Assembly (NCBI RefSeq): GCF_004379255.2
Contig: NC_056039.1
Coordinates: 24,503,883 to 24,567,882, forward strand
Source: Salvia splendens
Lineage: Eukaryota; Streptophyta; Magnoliopsida; Lamiales; Lamiaceae
Reading direction: 5' to 3'
Length of the DNA stretch: 64,000 nucleotides
The translations under genes were made by a program, and so were the position numbers. The notes beneath the pieces are model-generated. The model was not told where the DNA came from. It made no database searches and worked only from the letters and a program-made list of their open reading frames with translations. This document shows positions 51,983-63,640 of the stretch, piece after piece. Position 1 is the stretch's first letter; every line of letters begins with the position of its first letter.

Positions 51983-53110
51983 TGATAAGGCATATTTCAT
52001 GCATCGATTTAGGGACGAAATGTATGCTACTTGACCAGTTTATCGCGCAAAGCAAGTGTTAATTGTGCAGGAATGCCGCTTGACCAAGGGCAACAAGGCC
52101 AAGCTGATCAAGCTGGTGTAGATGGCGAAAAAGGCCAAAATTCGGGTGGAATGATCAAGGGGGTGATCAAGCAGTTAGGCGGGGACCACGACATTCTAGA
52201 AGAGAAGCACGTGTAGCTGATGCATTGGATAGGATCATCAATCAGTTAGCAAGAACGAAGGAGAATTCTCATTCGATTGCTGAGGAAGAAGGGGCACATG
52301 TCAATTAATGAGATGCGCGATCCTAGCGTGAGCGAATATTCTCTGCTTAAATCGTTATCTAGCTGGAGGTCGTTGCAGGAGCTTATAAATAGAGGATGTG
52401 CCATCGGAGTTAGGGAGCTTCAGCTTCTTCTTTTGGATCTTCCTTTTTATCTTATTTTCCGTTCTAGTTTAGTTTCCAGTTCCGAAGAAAGCTTAGTTAG
52501 AGAAATGGTCAGTTAGAGAGAGAGCGATCGAAGGGAGCGCGACAGAATACTCAATATCTGTTCGGCGCTGTCTCAAGTCTTCGACCGAGAACTTCTCGGC
52601 TTTACTCGTTTTCTTATGTTCTGAAGTTGTTAGCTTAGTTTGATTCTGTGTTGTTCCGTAGTTAAAGAATCGATCTTTTTTGTATTCCGCATGTTCACAG
52701 TACATGTTTTGGAGTTCTGAATATAAAATCGGAGTTGTTTTATTTTCGTCATCTTGTTTACTGTTCCAGTTTAGTTTCGCTTATAAGTCTCTGATCCAGT
52801 GTTTCATTATGTTGAATGTCAAGGTGTTTTCACAGTTTCGTAGCACGATTAGGTAGTTAAGTTTTTTATTCCAGCATGTCGTTTACTCAACCCGTATTTG
52901 TTTCCAGCATGATGAGTGCCTTGATCAAATAGATAGTTTATTTTCTGCCTAGCGTAATCCAGTAGCTTAAAAACTCCCAACTTAAAGCGTGGCAGCAGCC
53001 GACCCTTGTTCACTACTCACACACTCAACACACCGGTTTCTCTGTGGGATCGACCCCGAACTTGCCGCTTTACTGTTAAAGTAGTGCAAATTTGGGAGTT
53101 ATAAAAATAT
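51983..53110 (+). repeat. Family B 3' LTR, plus strand
   Basis: It starts TGATAAGGCATATTTCATGC. A TATA-type CTTATAAATAGAGG lies at about 52381, and the distal part has GTGGCAGCAGCC (52983), TCTGTGGGATCGACC (53040) and a GGGAGTTATAAAAATAT run. Its right end near 53110 is not sharp, because an inverted LTR piece follows within tens of bases. Confidence 0.75.
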
Positions 53111-53119
53111 ATTTGCGGT

Positions 53120-53582
53120 GGGAACGAGAGAGAACGCCTTGATCAAGTGGTAACGACCTTTGCTAACTGATCCACTCGGTTCAGTTATCTTCCATATAGC
53201 TTGATCCATCCGCGTTTCTTAAACCCCGTCCGACCACTCTCCTCCTTCCTCCTTCTCTATGTCCATTTATAGGAAGGCGTGAGGTCTGGATCCCTAGGGC
53301 ATTTGTTCTTTGAAAGGTCATCTTTACTCTTTGCCCTTGAGGACTTTTTCTTGTGCTACGCATTAGTCTTCTCATTGGTTGCTCCGCTGCTTGTCATTTG
53401 CTTCAACTTGATCCATTCGCGCGCCAATTTGGCTCCTTCTCCTGATCCATTCGCCCGCCCAGTTGATCAACTCAGTTTCTGAACATGGCGGACTTACACA
53501 CACCTGGCTCAAAATTAGATGTTAATTTACAGAATTTGATACAGTTTTAAAGTGGGAAACATGCGTGAAACGAGCCTCATCA
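53120..53582 (-). repeat. Inverted 5' fragment of a family B LTR
   Basis: On the minus strand it begins TGATGAGGCTCGTTTCACGC (53582), as does the solo LTR at 8618. It shares GAGCCAGGTGTGTGTAAG, CCGCCATGTTCAG and TTGATCAACTGGGCGG with it. A minus-strand TATA box (CCTATAAATGG) lies at about 53270. Only the first 460 or so bases are present, abutting the plus LTR tail to tail. Confidence 0.75.
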
Positions 53583-54397
53583 AAATCCAAATGTGAAACC
53601 AATAAATACACAACTGATAACGCATATAACCATAATATTTTATAATGAAACATCTTCTCTTTTCATTCTATCAAAAATTGGGATAAAAATGAAGAAAATG
53701 ACTTTTGACCGTGAAATTAAATAGAAGTGGAACTTGGACTTGGCCTGCATCTGATGTAAAAGAGAATAAAGAACGTTGTTTTAAATTGAGATAAGTTGGC
53801 AATAGAAATATATAAATATGAATTGGGTTTAATGGCTATGATCCGAAAAACCCATCTAATGAGTCACTTGAGTTAGAAACTTGGTGCAGCAAGTGATAAC
53901 TTATCATTGGAGTAACCGACTAAACTATTGGTTCTAACCATTCGGTTACCGGACTAACAAAATTTTTTGGGTCTCAGTCCCAGTTCTCATTTCAAGAGTT
54001 TTTCCTTATCGGTTAACAGACGGTTCGGTTCGGTTAGGAATTGAGCCGATCAAAAACCTAGCCCTAAAGACCACCATTCTGTTCATCTTTCAAAGAGCTC
54101 CGCGTGAGTGTCTTGCACGCCTCAATCGAAGTCCGATAGAGAAAGTTATGGTCATTTTACGAAAAGCTTCAATTGTGTGAGGAGGCCGCACAACCTATGC
54201 ACGAACCATCCTTCACGTACAACCCGTACGAAGTGGATGTTAGAGTTCATGAGGGTACTATTTTTATAATATGTGGATACTACTTTTATATATTAGCCTT
54301 AAAAAATGTGGATCCACATTACACATGTTGGGTTCCTATGCAAGAACCATCCTTCACGCACAGGCCTTGTGAGGAGTACCTTCTTTTTATGAACTAA
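53583..54397. other. Unassigned intergenic, with a 40-bp direct repeat
   Basis: No gene was recognised. At 54197-54235 and 54338-54376 a segment with GAACCATCCTTCACG and a CCxTGTGAGG/CCGTACGAAG-type tail is repeated. Part of 53930-54050 is rich in CGGTTACCGG/CGGTTCGGTT words reminiscent of hAT subterminal repeats, but no TIR or TSD could be set. Confidence 0.5.
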
Positions 54398-55056
54398 GAG
54401 TAAAGCACTATTTAGCCTTTCGAAAGTAAAGCACCATTTTGGTTCTAAACATATGACTGAAATACGAAGTTGATCTACAACATTTGCCTTTCGAAAATCG
54501 AGTCCTAAACAAATGAAATTGTCATCGGATCTGTCCTTTTTTTTTACGGTTATGTAAAAAACTAACGGTCAACGGATGATTAGTGAAATTTTGATTAATT
54601 AGAATATTAATATATGATTAATTAATATAAAATAAAATAGAAATTTAAAAAATAAGAAATACACTTTGTCTCTCTTCTTCTCTCTCATTCATGAATTTCT
54701 TGTGGTTTTTTTTTTAATTTTTAATTTTATTTTAGTTAATTGTAGATTAATATATTAATTTAGTCAAAATTTCACTAATCATCCGTTAACCGTTAGTTTC
54801 TGACGGATCCATAAAAAAAGACCGATCCAACGACGATTTCATTTATTTAGGACTCGATATTTTAGTGGCGAGTATATTGTCGCAGTTCTATTCGGCCACT
54901 ATATCCGCCTCTAACTTCTTTATTGGAGGAAATATGAGATTTAGTGGCGGATATTTAGGCCACTAAATAGTTATTTTTTTGTAGTGCAAGAAGTGAATGT
55001 TTTGGAACAATTTCGTATTTCGGTCATATGTTTAGAACTAAAATAATACTTTGCTC
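54398..55056. mobile_element. Long-hairpin MITE with embedded CACTA fragment
   Basis: The left arm GAGTAAAGCAC ... GGTTCTAAACATATGACTG and the right arm GGTCATATGTTTAGAACT ... CTTTGCTC are inverted copies over more than 150 bases (GGACTCGAT and AACGGTTA words also pair). GAACTAA lies directly left (54391-54397) and two bases right (55059-55065), suggesting a 9-bp Mutator-like TSD with one indel. It is non-coding. Confidence 0.7.
54857..54986 (-). mobile_element. CACTA (En/Spm) terminal fragment
   Basis: On the minus strand it starts CACTACAAAAAAATAAC (54986), the classic CACTA terminus. Subterminal TAGTGGCC/CCGCCACTAAA repeats follow. It interrupts the right arm of the surrounding MITE, since the left arm has no counterpart. 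The second terminus is degenerate or lost. Confidence 0.7.
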
Positions 55057-55071
55057 TAGAACTAATACCCT

Positions 55072-55787
55072 TTCATTCCATGGGGTGCGTTATATTGCTT
55101 ACTGTTTAAGTTGTTAACTCTGCTAAGTCATCCATGCAGTGTATTAAAAATGTCAACATGGTGACATTAGAGTGTCCACAATGGTTAAGGCCAAGGCCAA
55201 GCCCAAGCAACAAAATAATTATTTTTTTCATTGTTGGTATATTTTAATTTAACTAGAATAAATATTATCGGACTATAATAATTTAAAAAATTATAATTTA
55301 ATAAAAAAATTATCGGACTAAATCTTCGATAATAAAAAAAATTATCGGACCAAATCTTCGTTGTGTGATGTGAAAATGTGTGGAATGAGGTATTTATAGA
55401 AAATTTTCAAAAATATTAAATAATAATAATAATAATAATAATAATAGTAATAAAATAAAATTGAAACTTGGGCGGAGCCGTAGCTCTCGGCCGCCACAAT
55501 AGGGCGCCGCGGCTCGCGCCCAAGAGCCTCGGCCAGGCCGTCTCCTTGGCGCGCCCATCCCCCCCCTCCAGCCGCCGCTCTCCTTGTCCACCACTATAGG
55601 GAGCCGCGGCCCAGCCACCCCCTGCCCGGGAGCCGCGGCTCCCCTATTGTGGACTCTCTTAAAATGTCAACATATTATATTTAAGTTCAACAAAATTTTG
55701 TGTTGACATTCTTAATACATTGCGTTGATGAGTTAGCGGAGTTAGCAATTTAAATAGTTAGCAATTGATCACACCCCTTCATTGCAT
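55072..55787. mobile_element. Long-TIR MITE split by a Harbinger MITE
   Basis: The outer element 55082-55777 has arms GGGGTGCGTTATATTGCT ... TGTATTAAAAATGTCAACA and TGTTGACATTCTTAATACA ... GATCACACCCC. The flanks TTCATTCCAT (55072-55081) and TTCATTGCAT (55778-55787) match at 9 of 10 bases, so the TSD is 9-10 bp, as for Mutator-type elements. A Harbinger MITE lies in its centre. Confidence 0.75.
55167..55661. mobile_element. PIF/Harbinger MITE, 489 bp
   Basis: The element 55170-55658 starts GAGTGTCCACAATGG and ends CTATTGTGGACTCTC, with TTA at 55167-55169 and 55659-55661. The left side has imperfect GGCCAAGGCCAAGCCCAAG repeats. The right side has a GC-rich GGAGCCGCGGC block and an AAT microsatellite (about 55422-55450). 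Confidence 0.85.
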
Positions 55788-55839
55788 TAGGGTACCTCAC
55801 GAATAGACAATCTCCAATTATACTCTTTATAATTTATTC

Positions 55840-56045
55840 TACCTCCGTTCCCTAAAAATAGAAACTTTTCAAACGGAACCGGTTTATACAAAATTGGTAA
55901 AAAAAGAGATAGAAAGAAAAGTGTGTTATTGGAAAATGGATCTCACCTCATTAAAGAGAAAGAAATTTCTTTAAATAAAAAATTTTTGTTTTTAAGGGAT
56001 GGACTAAAATAATAAAATTTTGATTTTGTGAGGAGGGAGGGAGTA
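55840..56045. mobile_element. Stowaway-like MITE
   Basis: TACCTCCGTTCCCTAAAAAT at the left pairs with TTTAAGGGATGG and GGAGGGAGGGAGTA at the right. It is non-coding. Confidence 0.65.
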
Positions 56046-56177
56046 TATTTCAATACATATACTCCTATGTAGGGAACGGCAACAAATGCAAAGTTATGTG
56101 TCCCTTCCATAAAAAACTAAAATACAAGGCAATGTGATGGCCGCTTATATCATTTCCTCCTTCATCCACTTCCGTTT

Positions 56178-56535
56178 CAAATACTCCATCCGTCCACTAT
56201 ATGTGTCCCATTTTGATCGGACATAAGTTTTAAAAAATATAAAAGAAAGTGAGTTGGAAAAGTTGATGATATGTGGTTCCTACTTTTATATACTCTCTCT
56301 GTTCCATTAAATATGAAACATTTAGTTTTCGGCACAGGATTTTGTGAGATAATGAAGAAAGTGTAAAGTAAGAGAGGAAAAAATAGAGTGTTATTTCCTT
56401 TTTAGAAACATTTCATTTCTAATAGGATAGATGAAGTATGAGTTTTATAATATAATGTGAATGGAAAGTAAGACAATTAATAAGGGAATATCAAAATGAA
56501 AAACTAAAACACATAATTGGAGACGGAGAAAGTAT
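56178..56535. mobile_element. Nested pair of Stowaway-like MITEs
   Basis: The outer ends are CTCCATCCGTCCACTATATG (56183 region) and GGAGACGGAGAAAGTA. Inside, a second element runs from CTCTCTCTGTTCCATTAAA (about 56285) to ATTTCTAATAGGATAGATG (about 56437). The arms are eroded, so borders are approximate. Confidence 0.55.
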
Positions 56536-56543
56536 TGTTTAAT

Positions 56544-56794
56544 ATACTCCCTCCATCCCTGAAAATTTGTCACTTATTTCTTTTTTCGTCCGTCCCTAAA
56601 AATTTGTCACCTTTCACTTTTACCATTTTTGGTAGTGGACCCCACATTCCACTAACCCATTCCCACTCACATTTTAAAATTAATATATAAAAGTAGGACC
56701 CATATTCAACTAACTTTTTCAACTCACTTTCTATTACATTTCTTAAAACCCGTGCTGGGTCAAATGGTGCCAAATTTTAAGGGATGGGGGAGTA
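56544..56794. mobile_element. Stowaway-like MITE
   Basis: The left end TACTCCCTCCATCCCTGAAA and the right end TTTTAAGGGATGGGGGAGTA are inverted, with TA at both borders. AAATTTGTCAC is duplicated near the left end. Confidence 0.75.
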
Positions 56795-58259
56795 GTAATT
56801 TGCACCCGGTGTTATATATGTTTAACTACTTCCCTAATCGCTCATCTCATTCATTTCACTCATTCCATGTACGGCGTTTTGGAATATGCGAGTCGCAACT
56901 TCGTTCCTCTACAAACTCGGCAACCGGTGGCGTCCGAGAATATGAAAAGACTCTTGTTTTTAGCTTTGTTTGAACTCTCTTTTAGCCTAGTATAAATATC
57001 CTTGCTAGGGATCTTTTCAAAGCAGTTTTGAATCATTTCATGAGAACAAACTCCATTTGAGAACACCCATTTTCATCTTAGAAGATTTATCAAAATCCCT
57101 TGTGGTTGCATTGCAATCTTTTACCAAACTAAACTTAATTGTTATGGTATACTTTACTAATTCTTGTATTGCTAGTTTTGTGGAGCCATTAGGTTACTGT
57201 TTGAGTGAAAATAGCCATTGGGCTATCTCCATTGTTCATTAGCCTAAATCATAACACTTTCATCTTCTTCTTTTCCACCATTTTTATTGTTTCATTTCAT
57301 CTTTAAGTTGGTATTTTTGCAAGAACAAATACAACGGACATATGTTTCTTGAATTCCTAAGATTCATATTACCAATGAAATATTCTCCATTCCCGAGAAC
57401 AAGTTTCTCTTGATCTGCAAAACAAACAATGCGAATAACAATAATAGAAAAGTGATGATTTTGAGCTTGGACGGCGAGGATGCTGTCCTAGCCGGCAACA
57501 ACCTCGTCCACCTCCAATCCATTCTCATAGCTAAATCCGACAACACCACTGCAGCCCATAGCCTGAACAATGACCTTTACTCTAGGGTTAAAGCACCTCC
57601 AAATTGATGAAGAAAGTGTTTGGAAATCTAACGCTCAAGGACAGGTTGAGAAAGGGGGTGCTAATCACATGCTTTAGAGATGGACGATTGCAATTTCCAG
57701 GTTGCAGGAGCGGACTGGAGCAACTAGATCCTGGGATGAGCAACCCGATGATCATGTGCTCAACAATAAGCGCAAGTTCCCGTTGTGCAACACCCTCGAG
57801 GATTTGCTGGTGGGGTCGCGGATGATATTGTTTCCAACATGGTGGATCAAGCAGTTCGTGCACAACTCACTCTTCTCTTGGAACTCATTTATCATCTTTC
57901 AATAGACCTTCTACTACAAGTATTTGATATGCTTTCATCTTATTATGTTAGGGGGCTTATTATATAGGCTATGAATTATAATCAATAGTAGTAAATCATA
58001 ATAGGATGCTCGAATCTCATTTCAAATCTTAGCAATAGCTTTTACATAAGCACGCAACCTCCTTGCTCTCAATCCTTACCTCATTGCACATGCTTCAACT
58101 TTCTATCATGTCCACGGCACCTTCTGGTTCAACGTCGTCTTTCCATTACACGGAAGCACAACATGTCATATTTTTACTGCCTAGAAACATGGTTACCCAA
58201 TTTAATCAAAAATTTAGCCTGCCCCTCTCATCTCAATAAGTACATATTATACAACAGCT
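56795..58259. other. Intergenic; 3' UTR of the kinase gene and unrecognised frames
   Basis: The part near 58259-57900 is probably the kinase 3' UTR on the minus strand. On the plus strand 57410-57607 and 57604-57967 contain GC-richer frames (KVMILSLDGEDAVLAGNNLV and DRLRKGVLITCFRDGRLQFP) that look like eroded coding sequence. I do not recognise the family, and there is no consistent frame across them. Confidence 0.35.
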
Positions 58260-61200
58260 TCAGCAAACTGTACGACCATAACATATCGATGCGATGTAGA
58301 GATTCTTGGACCACTTCTCCTGTAAACCAAATCCAAAGAATAAATGAAAAAGGAAGTAGTAATGTTGAGGCGAACTTGAGAGTAAACTCTCATGTAAACC
58401 TCCAATTCTTAGATAAAGTTTAGTACCTTTACATGGGTGCTTGGGAATGCAGATGTACGGAGCGTCTCCTGAGTCTCATCCATAATTTTGCGTCTCGGTA
58501 TGCTAAGTATGAAAGCTGCTTGATCGGCAGTAGCGGCCATGGATGTTATTCTGTACCCACTTTCCCAACGTCGGTGGATTCCTTCACTTGGATAAAGAAA
58601 ATCAAGCTCAACCACCTGAGAAACCAATCCATCCGATTAGTATTATGTTTACGCCCCAAAACAACCAAGCACACAATATTTCCAGCCAACTCCTATTGGC
58701 TTATTGTGCGGAAACGATTGGCATTGATTATAGACAAATAATTCCTACACAGAAATTTACTACCATCAATTTTTTTCAATTCCCATTATCATAAGAAAAT
58801 AATAATTTAGTATGCATAAAAATGACAATGCATTTTGTTGTGTTTACATTTTATGCTAAGAGTTAGATGTGAAGAATAAAATGCAGTTAGTTTTTAAATG
58901 CAAATGGATGATAAAAGCGTTCAAAAGATTATAGACCCTCATTAAAATTAGAGACTTGGTACTTTTTTTAGCAAAATTTTACAGGTTAGCTTAGTGAAAA
59001 TATGTCAAGATGTTTTTACCTGTTCAGAGTACCCAGAATTTCTGGACATCACGACACCCCAGCGGCTGCCAGCAGTTGTCATAGACGTGACATGGAATCC
59101 TTCTTTCCACTTTTTATTGATCCACTTGAAAGGAAAAGATTCACTAACTTTATATGATTGTTGGGTATACGGTGTTCCTGAAGGACAGACGAGTTAAAAT
59201 GAAGAAGATAGAATCTCTACCTAAGTAGAACTTTTAAACGATAATTTGCTTGCAAGGAAACTTTTAACAATGAAGAAAACACAGCGGGTTGGACAGTGAA
59301 AAGAAGAGATATAAACCAGACAACAGTAAGATAAGAGTTTACCTTTAGACATAACCACCAGTGAACTTCCATTAGTTGCACCAGCTATAGAACTGATGTA
59401 ATAGTTTTTTTCCCATTGTTCCATGATCCAATCCTGTACAGAACCAAGAAAATATTATTGCATGGGCATGTCCAACCAGCTAGAATGAAGAAAAGAAAGC
59501 AATGCAAATATAAAACGGAATAAAAAGATTATCTCTACCTTATGAAGAAAAACAGCTGAAAGCTCATAGACCTGTGAAGTAAAACCTGTTCCAGCATCCA
59601 TGATCAAGGCCCACAGACTTGATGCTGAAGCTACACAGCAAATATACAAGCCATCTTCATTACCCTTCTCTACATGCTGACGGAGTCTTGAATCCGCAAC
59701 ATTGTAGTGATATCTACAAGGAAAATCTCACAAAAAATTATAGAGGTTTGTGTGAAAATTTTGAACACAATCCATGTCAAACACACATGTCGGTTCAAAT
59801 GTTGCATGACGAATACACCATTCACAAAGAGAAAATGCAATCAATTCACATTCAGTTATCAGAGTTGTCGAAAATCAATTATCAAAATATTGAGTCAAAG
59901 TTGGAGGGTAATTCATGCTGAACACTGTAAAGAGCACCAGCATAATCACAAAAATACCGATGTTCATACGTGAAAATGTATATCATACACCAAAATGTAG
60001 AGTGCATTGCAAGAGGCAGCAAAATATGTATCTAAAATGTGACAGTAAAAGGAGAAAACATAAGAAAACATATAGCTGTCAAAATAACTAACATAAGACA
60101 GCACCAGAAACTACCAAAAAAACCTGAAAAACCACCAATGATAATATACAAATAATTTACATATTAATCCAAACAAAGTATGAAACTTGAAGGAACTTAG
60201 GACTTAAGTATCATTTAAAGTTGTGCGAGGAAAAGTAGATAACAACTGGAAGTTATCAAAGTATGTTTGCTAGTCCTCACATTTGCAGTACATTTCAAGA
60301 TAAAGTACTTACAAACTTTTGGAGAAGTAAAAATTGCATGCACCAATTCCTAAATAAATATTCAAAATCAGCAGTTACCTCTGTTTCATTGGGCGTCGTG
60401 CATTATACACTGAGATCCACTGAGTCGCAGGACTACCTAGCCGTACTTTCTTCTTTGGTTGTTCATCTTCATCCAAGTTAAGCAACAACCTACCACGCTT
60501 TTGCCCAACCTGTGCAAAGGAATACAATAAATATACACAGATACATAGAAACCTAAAAGATGCACATCCACAATGAAAATGCGAAGTTTGTCTCGAGGTA
60601 AATTTTTGTACTAAATGAAACTTAAAGTGAGAGTCTTCACGGCACCATCATCCCAAATGTGATAGTTCCACAGTCAACATATGACAATCAACATAATGTA
60701 TGTCAACACACTAAACTTGCTCAAACAAACTGGTTTTCAATTTTCATGCTACCTTAAGAGCTCCATCTATCCTTATTGGTCTCAATGTAGTGCATGGTTC
60801 AATCAGACTATCAAATAAGGAGATCAGCTTAGAATAATTTGGCTCCTCATCAAACTTCATATTAGTAACAGCCTCAAGGAACAATTTAAATGGAGCAGGG
60901 CAAAAGCAACACATCAGTTCCGGAGAGGTCGCCATTTTCTTCTTACAGACTAGAAAACTCTTGTTATCACCCTGTCACGTCACCATCAAACATGAAGGCT
61001 GGATCAGCCAAATCTGATATGATAATCATCAAGTTAACTAAGTAAATGTCAATTACTTGATAGCCTTGCCATGGCAACCTTCCTTTTATAAGAAATATCA
61101 GGGTGTATGCCAACGACTCTAGATCATCCCTCCTACTTCCTGTACGACCCAAGTGTGCATGCACACTTGCATACCTTATGGTGCCCCTGTGGATCGATAA

Positions 61201-63044
61201 CTAAAGTTTATTGGTATGAACTAAGCCAGTATAGCAAAAATTTACATAAACTTAACAAACCTAAAGATATCTGGCCTCTGATCATACTCAACATGCTGCC
61301 CGGATGATGCATCTTTCCACCTGGAAGCTGCAGCACAGATGTGTTCAGAATAACAGAAGATATTGTACTGAGAAAGTGAAGATGCGATGGTAGCAAGATC
61401 ACAAATACTAGAGAGAGAAAAAAATGATGTATCCCCATTCAGTGTTTCTTGCTATAAACTAATCAATATAATGTAGCTAAGCCACATGTTAACAGGGAAA
61501 CAGTTATCTTATCTTACCCAAACCAAGATCAATAAGATACAGCTTTTTCTCCTCTGCTGTTCCAGGCTGGCCAAGTAAAAAGTTCTCTGGCTTCACATCT
61601 CCATGCACAAATCTATATTACCACCAGAAATTATGGAAATGGATTTAATAGCCGTATACAAGTGAAAGAAGCAATTAAAAACAAACAACTCCTTCCTAGG
61701 ATGTGGTGATCCGACAAAGAAGAAAATATATTCGGTAGTATTTTGTAGGCTTTACCCCTTCATGTGGAGCTTCTCAAGAATTGAGATAGCCTCAACTGCT
61801 ATGCAAGCTGCCATACTTGGCGACATCCTGTTTCAGGTGCTCATGGTCAATGGCAATGTGAAGCCTAAAAAGAGGAATAAATGGAGCACACGTCGAAAAA
61901 GAGAGAGAGAGATGATCTTACGATTGGCCCAAAGAATTCCAAACATCCCAAAGACTAGGCCCAAGTATGTCCATGACCTGAAACAATATTCATTAGAAAC
62001 AAGATAGAAATTTTGAAACCTAATGAAAATATGAAAACCCACCAGAATGTAGAAATCTCCTTGGCGGCCCTTGTAGTGAACCCATGGTACCCCATAGCAT
62101 CCATTTAGGGAGCTTAACAGAAATATTACACAACACATGAAAATGAACATCTGAATAAAAAAAAAGAAAAAAATGGAGAGATTCTGAGAACATTCTCAAA
62201 CCTTGAACTAAGAACTTACTTGTAGACCTGCCATTCATAAGGAGGGCCGTAATTGCAACCCTTGCTATTTCTGTGTTCAAACTTCAACGCTACCTATACA
62301 GAGAAATTTTGGTTTTATTAGACAGTGACAAGATCAATTAGGTAAAAACTTTTAGCAATTATTCATGCCACATGATACCTCGACAGCATCAGGTCCCATT
62401 CTTTCACTGCCACCACTTACTCTTCGGCCAACATAAACTTGGCCGAATCCACCCTTACCTAATTTTCTTTCCGTCTTATATATTGGTGAGTTTCCAACTT
62501 GAACCTGCGCCAAGTAATACTGGACTCACTAACCAGAGTAAAATTCGAATTCAAAAGATTATTGAGATGCGATATGAATGGTGACTGCAATCTCAAGACA
62601 TTGAAAGAACCCCCAATAATCCCAGAGGAAGGGCAGAAACGAGAAGAAGAGGTAGCCAATTACCCTCTCAGGCACTGGAGTTGAACTCGGCTCTTCTTCA
62701 ACTCCCATTACTTTATCAGCACTTCCACCTTCCATTGAGACTTCTTTATCTGCTACACCCTCTACTTTATTACAAACTGGATCCCCCGCCCCAACACCAG
62801 CTTGCGGAAGAATCTCACAAGGTGGCTCCGGTTCTAAATCTATCAACCTAACCCCCCTGCCTCTACCACCAGCAGTCGGCCTCACGGGTGTTGCTGCAGA
62901 AGGACCTTTAGCTACACCACCTGCATTCCCTCTCCCTCTTCCTCTCCTTCTGGTTCTATTCTGAGTAGGCGCAAGAATATTTTCTTCTTGATTAGCAGGT
63001 TGGAGATCACCAAGCCGTTTTGATCTCCGTGCTCTGCGTAGCAT
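58260..63044 (-). CDS. HD16: Casein kinase 1-like protein, HD16/EL1/MLK group
   Basis: 16 exons on the minus strand: 63044-62664, 62504-62379, 62293-62220, 62112-62043, 61977-61922, 61827-61756, 61612-61518, 61327-61261, 61186-61057, 60971-60753, 60509-60379, 59713-59539, 59433-59343, 59177-59020, 58615-58427, 58319-58260. All junctions are GT-AG and the sum is 2094 nt, 697 residues. The N-terminus is basic and nuclear-type ([25 protein letters not shown]). The kinase has the glycine loop GKGGFG (143-148), Lys173 in [12 protein letters not shown] with Asp265, DLG with Asp288 and the CK1-type [13 protein letters not shown]. The C-terminal half is the group's conserved Trp-rich region. Known relatives are rice Hd16/EL1 (flowering time, gibberellin signalling) and Arabidopsis MLK/PPK kinases (histone H3, cryptochrome and PIF phosphorylation). 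Nothing is missing; it looks functional. Confidence 0.96.
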
Positions 63045-63054
63045 CGTCACCCAT
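63007..63054 (-). other. Upstream ORF overlapping the kinase start
   Basis: An ATG at 63054, ten bases before the kinase ATG (63044) and in another frame, opens 15 codons ([15 protein letters not shown]) and stops at 63007 inside exon 1. Such an overlapping uORF would reduce initiation at the main ATG unless scanned past. Its use is inference. Confidence 0.55.
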
Positions 63055-63640
63055 GCAAATCAGCTCCAGCTCACTTCTGTGCAGAATCTTCAGTCAACCT
63101 TTAGAAGGGGGAAAAGGCAAAGTCTTCAGCCAACAAACTCTCTATCACGGGAGAAATTCCAATTTATAACCACAATGAGTCAAAATGTGCAAAATATCAA
63201 AAAGACAGCAAATTTTCACACCATTTAACAGTTATGTATACGCTCAATAGCCAATAGCCAATGCAACAACAAAAAACAGAGATAAACAAGCCTATAAAAA
63301 AACACTATATCAGTCATCTCACTGTAAGTTCATCGACAATCAAGGAAGATTAAACAGTTCATTTCCATCGAATATAAGCAGTTACAAAAGGGCAACAGAT
63401 CGTACCTCATAAACAGCAATAACTGGATGATCGGAGATAGAAATTTCAATTTAATTAAGCGATCAAAACCAGATCTTCAGCACAACAAATTCGTTATACC
63501 TAAAAAAGTAATTACCCTTTAAAATTGGGAAACCAGATAAAGATGGAGTATTGTTGAGAATCGTAAGATATATAGAGAGTGAGGGATGGCGTTGCAAGGC
63601 GTGGATATCGAAGAATTGGAGAGAAGAAATTAGGGAAAAT
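63045..63640 (-). promoter_or_regulatory. 5' UTR with probable leader intron, and promoter area
   Basis: On the minus strand, a donor ATGAG/GTACGATC at 63406/63405 and an acceptor TGCACAG/AAGTGAG at 63077/63076 delimit a probable 329-bp intron in the 5' UTR. A pyrimidine-rich tract precedes the acceptor (CCTTTTCCCCC). The first exon would lie near 63407-63600. I could not place a TATA box securely. Confidence 0.5.

Larger units (their letters stand above)
43863..53110 (+). mobile_element. Family B retrotransposon, 3' portion
   Basis: Protease tail, RT, RNase H, integrase, env-position ORF, 3' UTR and LTR follow in normal order on the plus strand. The 5' LTR, gag and the protease active site are missing, replaced by the rearranged minus-strand segments. 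Nearly every block holds stops, many of the CGA-to-TGA, CAA-to-TAA and TGG-to-TGA/TAG kind. The right end of the LTR is approximate. Confidence 0.8.

Noticed and set aside
30567..53110. Reading all family B parts as one complete 22-kb element
   Set aside because: Protease and RT occur twice on the plus strand and the middle is inverted, so at least three copies are involved.
57410..57607. MILSLDG-like start reminiscent of patatin-type phospholipases
   Set aside because: The glycine-rich loop and the nucleophile motif are missing and no second block follows, so the family call is unsupported.
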